DNA of 64,000 bases from Cyanobium sp. CZS48M (GCA_030373145.1 JAUCZK010000002.1:1-64000); one strand, 5' to 3'; counted from the first letter of the stretch, positions 18,339 through 28,209 are shown. The notes: generated from the sequence alone by a model not told the origin. Program-made: numbers and translations.

Positions 18339-18590
18339 TCAGCCGATGTCCTCTGGTCCTGACAGGCCGGCCAGCTGACGGGGCATCAGCACCAGGAACA
18401 GCCACCACCACAGCAGCACGCCTGCGGCAAGTGGAACCGTAAGCCACCAGATCCCGAGCCAGATCCAGCTGCCGGCGATCAGCAGCACCCCGGTGAGCAG
18501 GATCGACCAGGGCTGGCACCACCAGGGTTTGAGCTGCCAGACCGACACCGCTCCCACCGCTGGGGAGGTGTCGCCGGGGGGCTCGCTCAT
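18339..18590 (-). CDS. DUF6737 family small membrane protein
   Basis: An 83-residue protein with the signature VWQLKPWWCQPWSILLTG and two hydrophobic helices (about residues 27-46 and 48-68), matching the DUF6737 family of cyanobacteria as I know it. The function is unknown; the Trp-rich interface pattern suggests a thylakoid or plasma-membrane protein. I use the ATG at 18590, since the frame upstream is shadow of the preceding gene, which ends 13 bp earlier. Confidence 0.72.
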   Translation of the reverse strand: MSEPPGDTSPAVGAVSVWQLKPWWCQPWSILLTGVLLIAGSWIWLGIWWLTVPLAAGVLLWWWLFLVLMPRQLAGLSGPEDIG

Positions 18591-18603
18591 CGGTTCAGGG
18601 GCA

Positions 18604-18846
18604 TCAGGAATGGAATAGAAGCACCAGGCCCATGCGCAACTGGTGGAACTCCCGCTCCTCGCGGCTGAGGTCCAGCCCCACGTCGAGACCTTCCTTGAGG
18701 GCGGCTTCGTAGGGGGGGATGGACGGTGCCGCACCAGCACGCCAGAGGGCGGCGATTCCCACGGGGGTGGCATGCCAGCTGAAACAGGGGGTGAGCCCGA
18801 TCGAGGGTTCCTCGAGGGCATCTTCAAGCAGGTCGCGGATTGGCAT
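18604..18846 (-). CDS. Hypothetical protein (80 aa)
   Basis: An 80-residue acidic protein beginning MPIRDLLEDALEEPSIG. The middle holds FSWHATPVGIAALWRAG and the C-terminus is helical. No family is recognised. It is probably co-transcribed with the DUF6737 gene 13 bp downstream. An in-frame ATG at 18894 would add 16 residues. Confidence 0.58.
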   Translation of the reverse strand: MPIRDLLEDALEEPSIGLTPCFSWHATPVGIAALWRAGAAPSIPPYEAALKEGLDVGLDLSREEREFHQLRMGLVLLFHS

Positions 18847-18949
18847 GGCTGGCTGGGCTCCGTTCAGCATCCAGATCCAGGCCTGGCCACGCAATGAGCT
18901 GAGAGTTTTCGTGATGTGATTCGCCAGGCGCGGGCTCTACGGTGCCGCC

Positions 18950-20161
18950 ATGTCACGACTTCCAGGCCGGATCGCCCTCGTGCATGAGTGGTTCACCCCC
19001 CGCTCGGTGGGAGGGTCCGAACTGGTGGTGCAGCAGATCGATCGTCTGCTGGGTGAGGGCCGCCCCGCCGCCAGCCTTTTCGCCCTGGTGGATGGCGAAA
19101 GCGGCCGGCCAGGCAGCTGGCTGCAGGGCCGGCAGATCCAGACCAGCTTCATCCAACGGCTGCCCTGGGGGGTGAGCCACGTGCAGCAGTACCTGCCGCT
19201 GCTGCCCCTGGCGATCGAGCAGCTGGATCTGACTGGCTTTCCCCTGGTGCTCAGCAGCAACCACCTGGTGGCGAAAGGAGTGCTCACAGGCCCCGACCAG
19301 CTCCACATCAGTTACGTCCACACGCCGGTTCGTTATGCCTGGGATCAGATGCACGCCTACCTGGCCGGCTCCGCCATCGCCCGGGGACCCCTGGGCCCTT
19401 GGGTGCGCTTTCAGCTGCATCAGCTGCGTCAGTGGGATGTGAGCAGCAGCGCCCGGGTCGACCATCTGCTGGCCAACTCGCGCTTCACGGCGCGGCGGAT
19501 CTGGCGCTGCTGGCGCCGTTCCAGCCAGGTGCTGCATCCGCCGGTGGCGGTCGAGCGTTTTCGCTGGGATCTGCCCCGTGACAACTTTTACCTCTGCCTC
19601 TGCCGCCTGGTGCCCTACAAGCGGGTGGACCTGGTCATCGAGGCCTGCAACCGCCTGGGCCTGCCCCTGTTGGTGGTGGGCGATGGACCGGAGCGGGCCC
19701 GCCTTCAGGCCCTCTCCGGTCCGAGCGTGACCCTGCTGGGAGCCTGCTCTGCTGAGCGGGTGAACGATCTGATGGGCCGCTGCAGGGCCTACATCTACGC
19801 CGGCCTTGAGGATTTCGGCATCGCTCCGGTGGAGGCCATGGCCGCCGGGGCTCCGGTGATCGGCCTCGGTCAGGGGGGGCTGCTGGACACCGTCCGCTGC
19901 CTGAGCGCCGAGGCCCCCCATCCCACCGGCCTGCTCTTCCAGCAGCAGAGCGCCGCCTCACTGGTTCAGGCGCTGGAGCATTTCGAGCAGGGACAGTTGT
20001 GGCACCGCCTGCCGGCGGAGCGCCAACGCCAGTGGGCCGAGCGCTTCTCGCCGGAGCGCTTCCGCCAGCGGCTGCAGGCGGTTCTGGAGAGGCGCTGGCA
20101 GCAGCATCAACGGCGCCTGCGGCGCTGTGCCTCTGGGCTGAGTGACCGCGAGAGCTGGTGA
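18950..20161 (+). CDS. GT4-family glycosyltransferase
   Basis: A 403-residue GT-B glycosyltransferase. The N-terminal domain starts IALVHEWFTPRSVGGSE, with the glycine loop that binds the donor, and the C-terminal group 1 domain has RLVPYKRVDLVIEA, VVGDGPERARLQAL and the GLEDFGIAPVEAMAAG donor-binding E-x7-E motif. It transfers a sugar from a nucleotide donor. A polyprenyl-phosphate sugar transferase gene follows 44 bp later, so a role in exopolysaccharide or O-antigen repeat assembly is likely. Donor and acceptor are unknown. Confidence 0.9.
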   Translation: MSRLPGRIALVHEWFTPRSVGGSELVVQQIDRLLGEGRPAASLFALVDGESGRPGSWLQGRQIQTSFIQRLPWGVSHVQQYLPLLPLAIEQLDLTGFPLVLSSNHLVAKGVLTGPDQLHISYVHTPVRYAWDQMHAYLAGSAIARGPLGPWVRFQLHQLRQWDVSSSARVDHLLANSRFTARRIWRCWRRSSQVLHPPVAVERFRWDLPRDNFYLCLCRLVPYKRVDLVIEACNRLGLPLLVVGDGPERARLQALSGPSVTLLGACSAERVNDLMGRCRAYIYAGLEDFGIAPVEAMAAGAPVIGLGQGGLLDTVRCLSAEAPHPTGLLFQQQSAASLVQALEHFEQGQLWHRLPAERQRQWAERFSPERFRQRLQAVLERRWQQHQRRLRRCASGLSDRESW

Positions 20162-20205
20162 GTTGACGATTCGATTTTTAAAGTTCCCTCACCTCGGGGG
20201 CGTTG

Positions 20206-20964
20206 ATGTCCGGCACCTCACTCAGCGCCTATGAAGCAGCCGGCCCCGTTGTCCGGCCTCTGCAGCTGGTTCCCCCGCGCGTGGTCGTTGATTCGATGAC
20301 CACCGCGGTGCCCACGGCCGAGCAGCTGATCCGGGCGCAGTCGAAGCGCGCCCGCGTGCTCAAGCGCAGCGGCGACATCGTCTTCTCCCTGGCGGTGCTG
20401 GCCCTGGGCAGTCCCCTGCTGCTGCTGCTGGCGGTGCTGGTGAAGGTGAGCTCCCCGGGTCCGGTGTTTTATGTGCAGCGTCGCATCGGCCGCGGCTACA
20501 AGGGCTTCGGTTGCATCAAGTTCCGTACCATGCGACGCGACGCTGACCGCGTCCTCAAGACCCTGCTGGAGCAGTCGCCCGAACTCAAGGCTGAGTTCAA
20601 GAAAGACTTCAAGCTCAAGGCCGACCCGCGCATCACCTCGATCGGAGGCTTCCTGCGCCGCTCCAGCCTTGATGAACTGCCCCAGTTCATCAACGTGCTC
20701 AAAGGCCAGATGAGCGTGGTCGGCCCGCGTCCGATCGTCTGGGATGAACTGGAGCGCTACGGCCGCCGGATGGACGAGGTGCTGGCGGTGCGTCCGGGTC
20801 TCACGGGCCTCTGGCAGGTGTCGGGGCGCAACAACCTCAGCTACGACGCCCGGGTCAAGCTCGATGTCAGCTACGCACGGCGCCGCACGGTGCTGCTGGA
20901 TCTGGCGATCATCCTGCGCACGGTGGGGGTGATCCTCTACCCGCGGGATCGCGGCGCCTACTGA
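20206..20964 (+). CDS. Sugar transferase (undecaprenyl-phosphate sugar-1-phosphate transferase)
   Basis: A 252-residue monotopic phosphoglycosyltransferase of the WcaJ/WbaP family. A hydrophobic segment at about 57-80 is followed by the catalytic domain with the VQRRIGRGYKGFGCIKFRT block, the acidic region, DELPQFINVLKGQMS, VGPRP and the GLTGLWQVSGR signature. It starts a lipid-linked repeat unit of an extracellular polysaccharide. The long N-terminal extension of WbaP proteins is absent. ATG 20206 is preferred over the TTG directly before it. The 3' end overlaps convergent cobD by 7 bp. Confidence 0.93.
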   Translation: MSGTSLSAYEAAGPVVRPLQLVPPRVVVDSMTTAVPTAEQLIRAQSKRARVLKRSGDIVFSLAVLALGSPLLLLLAVLVKVSSPGPVFYVQRRIGRGYKGFGCIKFRTMRRDADRVLKTLLEQSPELKAEFKKDFKLKADPRITSIGGFLRRSSLDELPQFINVLKGQMSVVGPRPIVWDELERYGRRMDEVLAVRPGLTGLWQVSGRNNLSYDARVKLDVSYARRRTVLLDLAIILRTVGVILYPRDRGAY

Positions 20965-22067
20965 AGCTGTCCCAAGGCCAGCAGCAGCGGCAGACTCACG
21001 GCCAGCCAGAGGGCTTCTAGGCGGCTGCTCAGCGTCAGGATCAGGTCCACGGCGCAGGGATCGGCCGCCGGGAAGCCTCGGCCCAGGATCGGTTTGGATC
21101 GGGCCACGCCGCCGTAGTGGTTCACGCCCCCCAGTTGAACCCGGGCCGCCAGGGCATAGGCCGCCATCGACACCCCGGCGTTGGGGGAGGGATCGGCAGA
21201 ACCCTGGCGCAGGGCCTCGCGCCCCAGCCCAGGGCCCTGCCCAGGCCGGCCGGCAGCGGCCGGCAACGTGAAGGCCACCAGCCGGGAGGGCAGCCAGGTG
21301 AGCAGGTCATCGAGGCGGGCACCGGCGGTGCCCAGCCAGCGCAGCCGCCCGCGCCGGTAGCCGAGCATCGAATCGAGGGTGCTGGCGGCCTTGTGCATCC
21401 AGACCAGACTCAGGGGGCCCGGGGCCCCGCCAGCCGCCCCAAAGATCACCCAGATCCCGGCACCGGCCAGGATCCAGAACAGGGGGCCGAAGAGCCCATC
21501 CACGGCATTCTCAGCGGCGGTCTCTGCCGCGGCGCGCAGCATCTCGGCTCGGTTGAGCCCCTGCACATCCCGGCCGACGATCCAGGCCAGCCGGCGGCGG
21601 GCCTCTTCCAGGCCCTCCAGCTGTGCGGGGTCGTCAGGGTGTTGAAAGGCTGCGGCGGCCGAGATCCCCAAGCCGTCGATCGGGGCCAGCACCCCCCGCA
21701 CGGCCCTCTCCAGGCTGCCGCCGGCCAGGGCACTGGCCAGGCAGACCAGCAGCAGCGGAAGCCCGAGCCAGGCCAGCGGGGCGGGCAGGCTCAGCGCTGA
21801 AGCCGAAGCCAGCGCCAGTTGCTCCACACTCCATCCCGTCAGGCCGCTGAGGCCCACCACCAGGGCGGTGAGGCCCAGCCCCACCAGGCGCAGCCGGTGG
21901 GGCTGATCCCCGGCCCAGCGCTCGCCGGGAGCCCGTAGTTGCTGGATCAGCCAGCCCATCGCCTGCACCGGATGGGGCCAGCCGATCGGATCGCCCACCA
22001 GGCGATCCAGGGCGGCGGCCAGCAGCACCAGCAGCCAGAGCTGGCTCGGCGCCGCCAGGGTGATCAC
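20958..22067 (-). CDS. cobD: Adenosylcobinamide-phosphate synthase
   Basis: A 369-residue polytopic membrane protein of the CobD/CbiB family, which attaches aminopropanol (or its phosphate) to adenosylcobyric acid in (pseudo)cobalamin synthesis. Diagnostic blocks are DRLVGDPIGWPHPVQAMG near the N-terminus, AAAETAAENAVDG, the MLGYR segment and SPNAGVSMAAYA. The GTG at 22067 overlaps the TGA of the upstream MFS gene (GTGA), so translation is coupled. The frame stays open far upstream, but that portion reads antisense-shadow sequence of the transporter gene. Confidence 0.93.
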   Translation of the reverse strand: MITLAAPSQLWLLVLLAAALDRLVGDPIGWPHPVQAMGWLIQQLRAPGERWAGDQPHRLRLVGLGLTALVVGLSGLTGWSVEQLALASASALSLPAPLAWLGLPLLLVCLASALAGGSLERAVRGVLAPIDGLGISAAAAFQHPDDPAQLEGLEEARRRLAWIVGRDVQGLNRAEMLRAAAETAAENAVDGLFGPLFWILAGAGIWVIFGAAGGAPGPLSLVWMHKAASTLDSMLGYRRGRLRWLGTAGARLDDLLTWLPSRLVAFTLPAAAGRPGQGPGLGREALRQGSADPSPNAGVSMAAYALAARVQLGGVNHYGGVARSKPILGRGFPAADPCAVDLILTLSSRLEALWLAVSLPLLLALGQLQ

Positions 22068-23224
22068 TGGGCCTGGAGCGTCAGCGGTGCCGGCTGCACC
22101 AAGGTCGGCGGGAGCAGCAGAGCCGCGGCCATGAACAATCCGATCTGAACGGGCAGGGCCACCGGCAGGCCGAGCAGCTGGGCCATCACACCCATGGCCA
22201 GGCTGCCCAGCAGGCCGCCGATGGCCCCGGAGCGCGCCAGGGTCTGCCAGCGCAGGGGTGCATCGCCCAGGTGACGCAGGCCCCTCACCTGGCCCAGGTC
22301 GCTGGCCTGGGCCAGGCCGCCCATGGGCAGAAACAGCAGCAACGCCCCCCAGCCCGGCAGCCAGCGCGTCGCCCCCAGCAGCAGGGCCAGGGCCAGGTAG
22401 CGGAGGCCCCCCTCCAGGCGTGTTCCCAGCAGGGGCCGCGCCGCTGGCCACCAAGCCAGGCCCCAGTCGCCGCCCAGACTGCGCCCCAGCCCGTAGGCGG
22501 CCAGCACAAGGCCGAAATCCAGGCAGGTGCCGGCCTCCACCTGACGCACCCACAGGGGCAGCAATCCGAACAGCCCGCCGAACAGCACCCCCTGCAGCGC
22601 ACAGCGCCAGCTGAACGCCACCGGCGCAAGCGGGCCCTCAGCGCCGGGAGCCTGGATGCGCCCCTCCCCCCGGGCCTGACGGGCCAGGGGCAGTACCGGC
22701 AAGAGCAGTACCAGGGCTTGGCTGAACTGGAGCAGGGCGCGGCCGATCGGGAACAGCAGCGCTGTGAGGGCATGGCCGAGCAGGGCACCGAGTTCGCCGG
22801 CCCGCCGCAGCTGAGCCATCGGCCGTTGGCGCCCCTTCAGCAGGGTCCGCTGCAGGGGCAGGGCCGTCATCTGGGTGCCCATCGCCACCGCCAGCACCGA
22901 GACCATCGCCAGCAGCACGGCAGCCGAGCTGGCGGGCGCCGGGGAGCCAACGGCCGCGTTGGTGCTCACCCCCACGCCCATCAACACCAACACCGCCAGC
23001 AGTTGCAGCATCACCCCGGCCAGGGGACGACGGATCAGGGGAAGCAGCGCCGGCAGGGTGACCAGGGCCGGCAGCAGGCTGTTCAGCAGCGGTGAAGGGT
23101 TGAGGCCGCTCACCATCCAGGCGGTGGCGGCCAGGGTGAGGCTGGTGCTGGCCTGGGCACTGCCCCAGGCCAGCACGGGCAGATTCAGCCTGGAGCCCAG
23201 CGTTGAACCCACCTTCGAGCCCAC
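22064..23224 (-). CDS. MFS transporter
   Basis: A 386-residue protein with about 12 hydrophobic helices and a Major Facilitator layout, with charged loops (PLIRRPLAGVM, LKGRQRPMAQL). The GTG at 23224 has a GGAGG Shine-Dalgarno seven bases upstream and decides the start; the open frame beyond overlaps ilvC. Substrate unknown. Coupling to cobD suggests a link to corrinoid metabolism, but the same arrangement could be incidental. Confidence 0.83.
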   Translation of the reverse strand: MGSKVGSTLGSRLNLPVLAWGSAQASTSLTLAATAWMVSGLNPSPLLNSLLPALVTLPALLPLIRRPLAGVMLQLLAVLVLMGVGVSTNAAVGSPAPASSAAVLLAMVSVLAVAMGTQMTALPLQRTLLKGRQRPMAQLRRAGELGALLGHALTALLFPIGRALLQFSQALVLLLPVLPLARQARGEGRIQAPGAEGPLAPVAFSWRCALQGVLFGGLFGLLPLWVRQVEAGTCLDFGLVLAAYGLGRSLGGDWGLAWWPAARPLLGTRLEGGLRYLALALLLGATRWLPGWGALLLFLPMGGLAQASDLGQVRGLRHLGDAPLRWQTLARSGAIGGLLGSLAMGVMAQLLGLPVALPVQIGLFMAAALLLPPTLVQPAPLTLQAQ

Positions 23225-23250
23225 TGCTGAGCCTCCGGGGCGGTGTCGCC

Positions 23251-24246
23251 TCAGGAGGCCTTCAGCCAGCTGAACATGGAGCGCAGGCCCACGCCCACCT
23301 GCTCCACCGGATGGGCCGCATCGCGGTTGCGGGCCTTGGTCATCTCGGGCTTGCCGGCTTCGCATTCGGCCACGAAGTTGCGGGCGAAGGTGCCGTCCTG
23401 GATGTCGCCGAGGATGCGCTTCATCTCGGCTTTGGTGTCGGCGGTGATCAGCCGCGGACCGCTGACGTAATCGCCGTACTCGGCGGTGTTGGAGATGGAA
23501 TCACGCATGGCGGTGAGGCCGCCCTTCACCATCAAATCAACAATAAGTTTCACTTCGTGCAGGCACTCGAAGTAGGCCAGCTCGGGCTGGTAGCCCGCAT
23601 CCACCAGGGTTTCGAAGCCGGCCTTCACCAGTTCGCTGAGGCCACCGCAGAGCACGGCCTGTTCACCGAAGAGGTCGGTTTCGGTCTCTTCCTTGAAGTT
23701 GGTCTCGAGGATGCCGGCGCGGGTGCCGCCGATCGCCTTGGCGTAGGCCATCGCCAGGGCGCGGGCATGGCCGCTGGCATCCTGGTGGATGGCGAACAGG
23801 GCTGGCACTCCCTGGCCGTTCTGGTATTCCCAGCGCACGGTGTGGCCCGGGCCCTTGGGCGCGATCATCACCACATCCACATCCGCCGGCGGCTTGATCA
23901 GCTCGAAGCGGATGTTGAAGCCATGGGCAAAGCTCAGCACCTTGCCGGGCTTGAGGTGGGGCGCGATCTCGGCGTCGTAGACGGCCTTCTGGGTTTCATC
24001 GGGCAGCAGCACCATGATCCAGTCGGCGCGCTCGGCCGCCTCAGCCACGCTCAGCACCTCAAGGCCATCGGCCCTGGCCTTCTCCGCCGAGCGGCTGCCG
24101 TTGTAGAGACCCACCACCACACTGACGCCGCTGTCCTTGAGGTTGAGGGCGTGGGCATGGCCCTGGGAGCCGTAGCCGATGATGGCCACCGTCTTGCCGT
24201 CCAGCAGGCTTAGATCGGCGTCGGAGTCGTAGAAGAGCTGGGCCAT
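23251..24246 (-). CDS. ilvC: Ketol-acid reductoisomerase (NADP+)
   Basis: A 331-residue class I enzyme of valine/isoleucine synthesis that isomerises and reduces acetolactate and acetohydroxybutyrate. The NADP-binding motif [10 protein letters not shown] is at about residues 24-33, followed by AHGFNI and the PKGPGHTVR block; the Mg2+-binding C-terminal domain ([12 protein letters not shown], then ECLHE) is complete. The C-terminus is of the short type. Confidence 0.97.
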   Translation of the reverse strand: MAQLFYDSDADLSLLDGKTVAIIGYGSQGHAHALNLKDSGVSVVVGLYNGSRSAEKARADGLEVLSVAEAAERADWIMVLLPDETQKAVYDAEIAPHLKPGKVLSFAHGFNIRFELIKPPADVDVVMIAPKGPGHTVRWEYQNGQGVPALFAIHQDASGHARALAMAYAKAIGGTRAGILETNFKEETETDLFGEQAVLCGGLSELVKAGFETLVDAGYQPELAYFECLHEVKLIVDLMVKGGLTAMRDSISNTAEYGDYVSGPRLITADTKAEMKRILGDIQDGTFARNFVAECEAGKPEMTKARNRDAAHPVEQVGVGLRSMFSWLKAS

Positions 24247-24318
24247 CCGGCGAATCGCTCAGGGCAAACAATGAGCCTACGTAAGCGCCGGTCGGTCCAG
24301 GCGCTGAGCGATCCGGGC

Positions 24319-24921
24319 TCAGGCCTCGCCGGGGTGGGAGATGACCCGGTCGATCAAGCCGTAGTCCTTGGCCTCGGCCGCGCTGAGGAAGTAATCGCGG
24401 TCGGTGTCCTTGGTCACCTTCTCGAGGCTCTGACCACACATGTCCGCCAGGCTCTGGTTGAGCATGTCCTTGATGCGCAGGATCTCGCGGGCCTCGATCT
24501 CGATGTCGCTGGCCTGGCGCTGGCTGGTGCCGCCCAGGGGCTGGTGGATCATGATCCGCGCGTGAGGCAGGGCCAGGCGCTTGCCCTTGGTGCCTGCCGC
24601 GAGCAGGAAGGCGCCCATGCTGGCCGCCAGGCCCACACAGATGGTGATCACATCCGACTTGACGTACTGGATCGTGTCGTAGATCGCCAGCCCGGCCGTG
24701 ACCGATCCGCCCGGGGAATTGATGTAGAGGTAAATCGGCTTGCTGTTGTCGTCAGAATCGAGATACAGCATCTGAGCGACGAGGCTGTTGGCGACGCTGT
24801 CGTTCACCTCCGAGCCCAGGAAGAGGATGCGCTCCACACCGAGGCGGGTGTAGATGTCGACCCAGCGCTCGTACTGGCTGCCGGGCAGGCGATAGGGAAC
24901 GCTGGGAGTGCCGATGGGCAT
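24319..24921 (-). CDS. clpP3: ATP-dependent Clp protease proteolytic subunit (ClpP3 type)
   Basis: A 200-residue serine protease subunit with the full triad: Ser101 (GLAASMGAF), His126 (MIHQP) and Asp176 (TDRD). It forms the proteolytic chamber fed by a Clp ATPase. In cyanobacteria ClpP3 and the inactive ClpR share one mixed ring, and the clpR gene lies 52 bp upstream here, which is why I assign it to the P3 class. Length and N-terminus are normal. Confidence 0.93.
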   Translation of the reverse strand: MPIGTPSVPYRLPGSQYERWVDIYTRLGVERILFLGSEVNDSVANSLVAQMLYLDSDDNSKPIYLYINSPGGSVTAGLAIYDTIQYVKSDVITICVGLAASMGAFLLAAGTKGKRLALPHARIMIHQPLGGTSQRQASDIEIEAREILRIKDMLNQSLADMCGQSLEKVTKDTDRDYFLSAAEAKDYGLIDRVISHPGEA

Positions 24922-24973
24922 GGCTGTGGGTGCGGAACGGGGTGGTGACGGAGTGAAAGACGAACGGGTGGGC

Positions 24974-25648
24974 TCAGGCCGAGCCCACCAGGGGCACCGG
25001 TAGCTGCTTCTGGCTGGTGAGGATCCGGTCGATCAGGCCGTACTCCATGGCCTCCTCAGGGGTGAGATAGGTCATGCGATCGGAATCCTTCGAGAGCTGC
25101 TCCACGCTGCGGCCGGTGTTGTCGGAGAGCATCTGCAGCATCACGCGCTTGTTGTGCAGCACTTCCTGGGCGCGGATCTGGATGTCGCTGGCCTGGCCGC
25201 GGGCGCCGGAGCGGGGCTGGTGCAGCACGATCGAAGCGTGGGGCAGGGCCGCCCGGTGGCCCTTGGTACCCGCCGAGAGGATCATTGCGGCGGTGCCCAT
25301 GGCCTGGCCGATGCAGATGGTGTGCACCGGTGGCTTCACGTAGCGGATGGTGTCGCAGATGGCGAAGGCCTCGGTTTCAAAGCCGATGGCGTCGCCGGAG
25401 TACCAGCTGGTGCCTGTGGAATTGATGTAGAAGAAGATCGGCTTCTCGGGATTGTCGAACTCGAGGTAGAGAAGCTGGGCAATGATCAGCTGGGTCACAT
25501 CGATCCCCATCTGACGCTTGGCGTCGTCGTCGGAGAAGAGGGGGAGGCCGAGGTAGACGATCCGCTCCTTCAGCATCAGCGACGGCAGATCGGGCGGCGG
25601 TGTGCGCATCACGGCGGAATCGCCGTAGTAAGGGGCCGACACCGACAT
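24974..25648 (-). CDS. clpR: ClpP-like inactive subunit ClpR
   Basis: A 224-residue ClpP homologue lacking the nucleophile: the GxAASMG block is replaced by GQAMGTAAM, putting Gly118 where the catalytic Ser should be, while His143 (VLHQP) remains. It also has the longer N-terminus and [18 protein letters not shown] insertion typical of cyanobacterial ClpR. It is expected to form the mixed ClpP3/R core that works with ClpC. It is the first gene of a two-gene operon with clpP3. Confidence 0.94.
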   Translation of the reverse strand: MSVSAPYYGDSAVMRTPPPDLPSLMLKERIVYLGLPLFSDDDAKRQMGIDVTQLIIAQLLYLEFDNPEKPIFFYINSTGTSWYSGDAIGFETEAFAICDTIRYVKPPVHTICIGQAMGTAAMILSAGTKGHRAALPHASIVLHQPRSGARGQASDIQIRAQEVLHNKRVMLQMLSDNTGRSVEQLSKDSDRMTYLTPEEAMEYGLIDRILTSQKQLPVPLVGSA

Positions 25649-25680
25649 CTGAAAACGCTCTACAGGGCCTGAAGGGGAGC

Positions 25681-26793
25681 CTAGCGGGGGCCCGTCGGCT
25701 GCTGGATGGCAACGGGCTGTTTCGGCCCCTCCTGGTCGCAGCGGGCGAAGACCATTCGCCCGGCTGGGGTCTGCAGGGCTCCGGTCACGGTCACGGGCAG
25801 GCGCTGGCCGATGCGCGCCCTGGCGGATTCCACCACCACCATGGTGCCGTCCTCCAGATAGCCCACCCCCTGGTTGGCCTCCTTGCCCTCGCGCACGATC
25901 TTGAGCTGCAGGGCGTCGCCGGGCTGCACCTCGGGTCGCAGAGCGATCACCAGGGCGCTCAGGTTCATCACCTTGAGATCCTGCACCTCGGCCACCTTGG
26001 CCAGGTTGTAATCGGCGGTGAGCAGGGTGCCGCCGGTGTCGGCGGTGAGCTTGAGCAGCTTGTCGTCGGCGCCGTTGCCCTCGTAGCGCGTGCTGTTCAC
26101 CACCAGGCGGCGGCCGTAGGTCTCGCGCAGGGCAGCCAGCAGGTTCAGGCCGCGTCGGCCCTTGCCCCGCTTCTCGGCGTTGCCCGAATCGGCCAGCTGC
26201 TGCAGCTCATCGATCACAGCCTGGGCCACGATCACCTGGCCCTCCAGCAGGCCCGATTCCAACAGCCCGCGGATGCGCCCGTCGATGATCACGCTGGTGT
26301 CGAGGATCTTGGCGGTGGCCGGTTGCAGCACCCCATCGGCCACCAGCAGCGCCTCGGTGCTGGAGGGGTTGAACAGCCGCAGCAGCGTGCGCCCGTGCAC
26401 CTCGGCGAGGTTGTAGCCCAGCACCCCGAAGAACACGTTGCTCAGCACCGCCGCCAGCGGCTTGACGAAGATCACTTCCCAGGGCAGCGGCAGCAGCAGG
26501 ATGGGTGCCAGCAGCAGGTTGGCCACCAGCAGCCCCAGGATCAGCCCCACGGCGCGGCTGACCAGCAGGTCGGTGGGCATCGAGCGCACCTGGCGCATCA
26601 AGCGGCGTCGCAGCAGCTGGAAGAAGAAGCCGGCCAGCAGCCCGAAGAAGGCTCCGAAGCCGCCCAGCACCCAGCGCAGGCCCTCGAGGTTGGTCACCTG
26701 CAGCAGCAGGGTCTCCGGCAGCAGATCCACCCCGAGCCAGCCGGTGGCTGCGCCGGAGATCAGGAACAGCAGCAGGATGAGCGGGTCCACCAT
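25681..26793 (-). CDS. PIN/TRAM domain-containing membrane protein
   Basis: A 370-residue YacL-like protein. Four hydrophobic helices occupy about residues 1-125; a PIN nuclease-fold domain follows (KILDTSVIIDGRI, with conserved acidic residues, then VIDELQQLAD and LLTADYNLAKVA), and a TRAM domain lies near 295-345. PIN domains cut RNA; TRAM binds RNA. The target is unknown. It is divergent from hemW. Confidence 0.9.
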   Translation of the reverse strand: MVDPLILLLFLISGAATGWLGVDLLPETLLLQVTNLEGLRWVLGGFGAFFGLLAGFFFQLLRRRLMRQVRSMPTDLLVSRAVGLILGLLVANLLLAPILLLPLPWEVIFVKPLAAVLSNVFFGVLGYNLAEVHGRTLLRLFNPSSTEALLVADGVLQPATAKILDTSVIIDGRIRGLLESGLLEGQVIVAQAVIDELQQLADSGNAEKRGKGRRGLNLLAALRETYGRRLVVNSTRYEGNGADDKLLKLTADTGGTLLTADYNLAKVAEVQDLKVMNLSALVIALRPEVQPGDALQLKIVREGKEANQGVGYLEDGTMVVVESARARIGQRLPVTVTGALQTPAGRMVFARCDQEGPKQPVAIQQPTGPR

Positions 26794-26867
26794 GGCTGGG
26801 TTGTGAGCTGCCCTGAGCCGGGAACCCGCAGCATGGCTGATCCAGTCCCATTTGACCGGGAAAGGTA

Positions 26868-26887
26868 TCCGTACATTTGCCTACGGA
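26868..26887. promoter_or_regulatory. Candidate NtcA-type operator
   Basis: A GTA-N8-TAC sequence (26871-26884) lies within a slightly longer inverted repeat (TCCGTA 26868-26873, TACGGA 26882-26887) in the gap between the divergent PIN/TRAM and hemW genes. No TAN3T box is at the canonical 22-bp distance on either strand, so NtcA control is tentative. Confidence 0.28.
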
Positions 26888-26934
26888 CATGTGGCGAATC
26901 CTGAAGCCGACCACGCCCAACCTCTCCCCAGGCC

Positions 26935-28209
26935 GTGACCGCACCCCGCGCCGCCTACCTCCACATCCCCTTCTGTCACCGCCGTTGCTTCTACTGCGAC
27001 TTCGCTGTGGTTCCGCTCGGGGACCATGCCGATGGCGCCCATTCCGGCTCGATCGCCGCCTATCTGCCCCTGCTGCAGGCGGAGATCGCCGCCTCGCCGA
27101 ACCCGGCCCCGCTCTCCACGCTCTACATCGGTGGCGGCACCCCCTCGCTGCTAACCCCCGAGCAGATGGGCCAGCTGCTGGAAGGCCTGCGCCAGCACTT
27201 CGGCTTCGCCCCCGGCGCAGAGATCACGCTGGAGATGGATCCGGCCAGCTTCGATCGCCCGCGCCTGGAGGGGATGCTGGCTCTGGGCATCAACCGGGTG
27301 AGCCTGGGCGGCCAGAGCTTCGACGACGCCGTGCTGGAGCGCCTGGGCCGCCGCCACCGCCGCCAGCACCTGCTCCAGGCCGCCGGCTGGCTCCGCCAGG
27401 CCCGCGCCGCCGGTGCGCTGGCCAGCTGGAGCCTGGATCTGATCCAGGGGCTGCCCGAGCAGGATCTGCCCCACTGGCGGCAGCAGCTGCAGCAGGCCCT
27501 GGAGCTGGAGCCGCCCCACCTCTCCGTCTACGACCTGATCGTCGAGCCCGGCACCGTCTTTGAACGGCTTCAGCAGCGTGGGCAGCTGCCCCTGCCGGAT
27601 CCGGATCTGGGGGCCGACCTGATGGACCTCACCGGGGAGCTGCTGCGCGGCGCCGGCTACGGCCGCTACGAGATCTCCAACTACGCCCTGCCCGGGCACG
27701 CCTCGCGCCACAACCGCGTCTACTGGAGTGGGGCCGGCTGGTGGGGGTTCGGCCTCGGGGCCACCTCGGCTCCCTATGGCCAGCGCCTGGCCAGGCCGCG
27801 CACCCGGGAGGCCTATGCCGCCTGGCTGCAGATCCCTGGCACGGCCAGTGCGCCGCCCGGGAGGCCACCCTTTGATGAGTGGCTGATGGTGGGTCTGCGC
27901 CGGCGCGAAGGGGTGAACCTGGAGCAGCTCGCCCGGGCCGCGGGCCTGAGCGCGGCTGATTGCGGCTCGCTGCAGGCCTTGATGGCCCCCTGGCGTCAGC
28001 GGGGGCTGCTGCTGGTGGAGGGCCAGCGCTGGCGGCTGGCGGATCCGCAGGGACTGGCCCTCAGCAATGCGGTGCTGAGGGAGCTGCTGGCCTGGTGGGA
28101 GACCCATCAGCCTGTAGAGGGGCCCCTTCCTGCGGCGGAGCGGCGGAGTGCAGCCAGCCCCTTAGGGCCTCCACGCAGAGCTGGCGCCCCGCCAGCAGCG
28201 GCGGGCTGA
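26935..28209 (+). CDS. hemW: Radical SAM protein HemW (coproporphyrinogen III oxidase-like)
   Basis: A 424-residue radical SAM protein. The cluster motif [10 protein letters not shown] (Cys14, Cys18, Cys21) is followed by Phe where true HemN has a fourth Cys, which marks HemW, a heme chaperone family often misnamed coproporphyrinogen dehydrogenase. The SAM-binding GGGTPS motif is near residue 69. The start is GTG at 26935. The last 35 or so residues are Pro/Ala-rich, lie beyond the family's usual end and run antisense into panB. Confidence 0.9.
   Translation: MTAPRAAYLHIPFCHRRCFYCDFAVVPLGDHADGAHSGSIAAYLPLLQAEIAASPNPAPLSTLYIGGGTPSLLTPEQMGQLLEGLRQHFGFAPGAEITLEMDPASFDRPRLEGMLALGINRVSLGGQSFDDAVLERLGRRHRRQHLLQAAGWLRQARAAGALASWSLDLIQGLPEQDLPHWRQQLQQALELEPPHLSVYDLIVEPGTVFERLQQRGQLPLPDPDLGADLMDLTGELLRGAGYGRYEISNYALPGHASRHNRVYWSGAGWWGFGLGATSAPYGQRLARPRTREAYAAWLQIPGTASAPPGRPPFDEWLMVGLRRREGVNLEQLARAAGLSAADCGSLQALMAPWRQRGLLLVEGQRWRLADPQGLALSNAVLRELLAWWETHQPVEGPLPAAERRSAASPLGPPRRAGAPPAAAG

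Noticed and set aside
22068-22553. Upstream extension of cobD by 162 codons
   Set aside because: It reads Gly/Pro/Ala-rich shadow of the MFS transporter gene; the GTG at 22067 overlaps the transporter stop and begins the conserved CbiB N-terminus.
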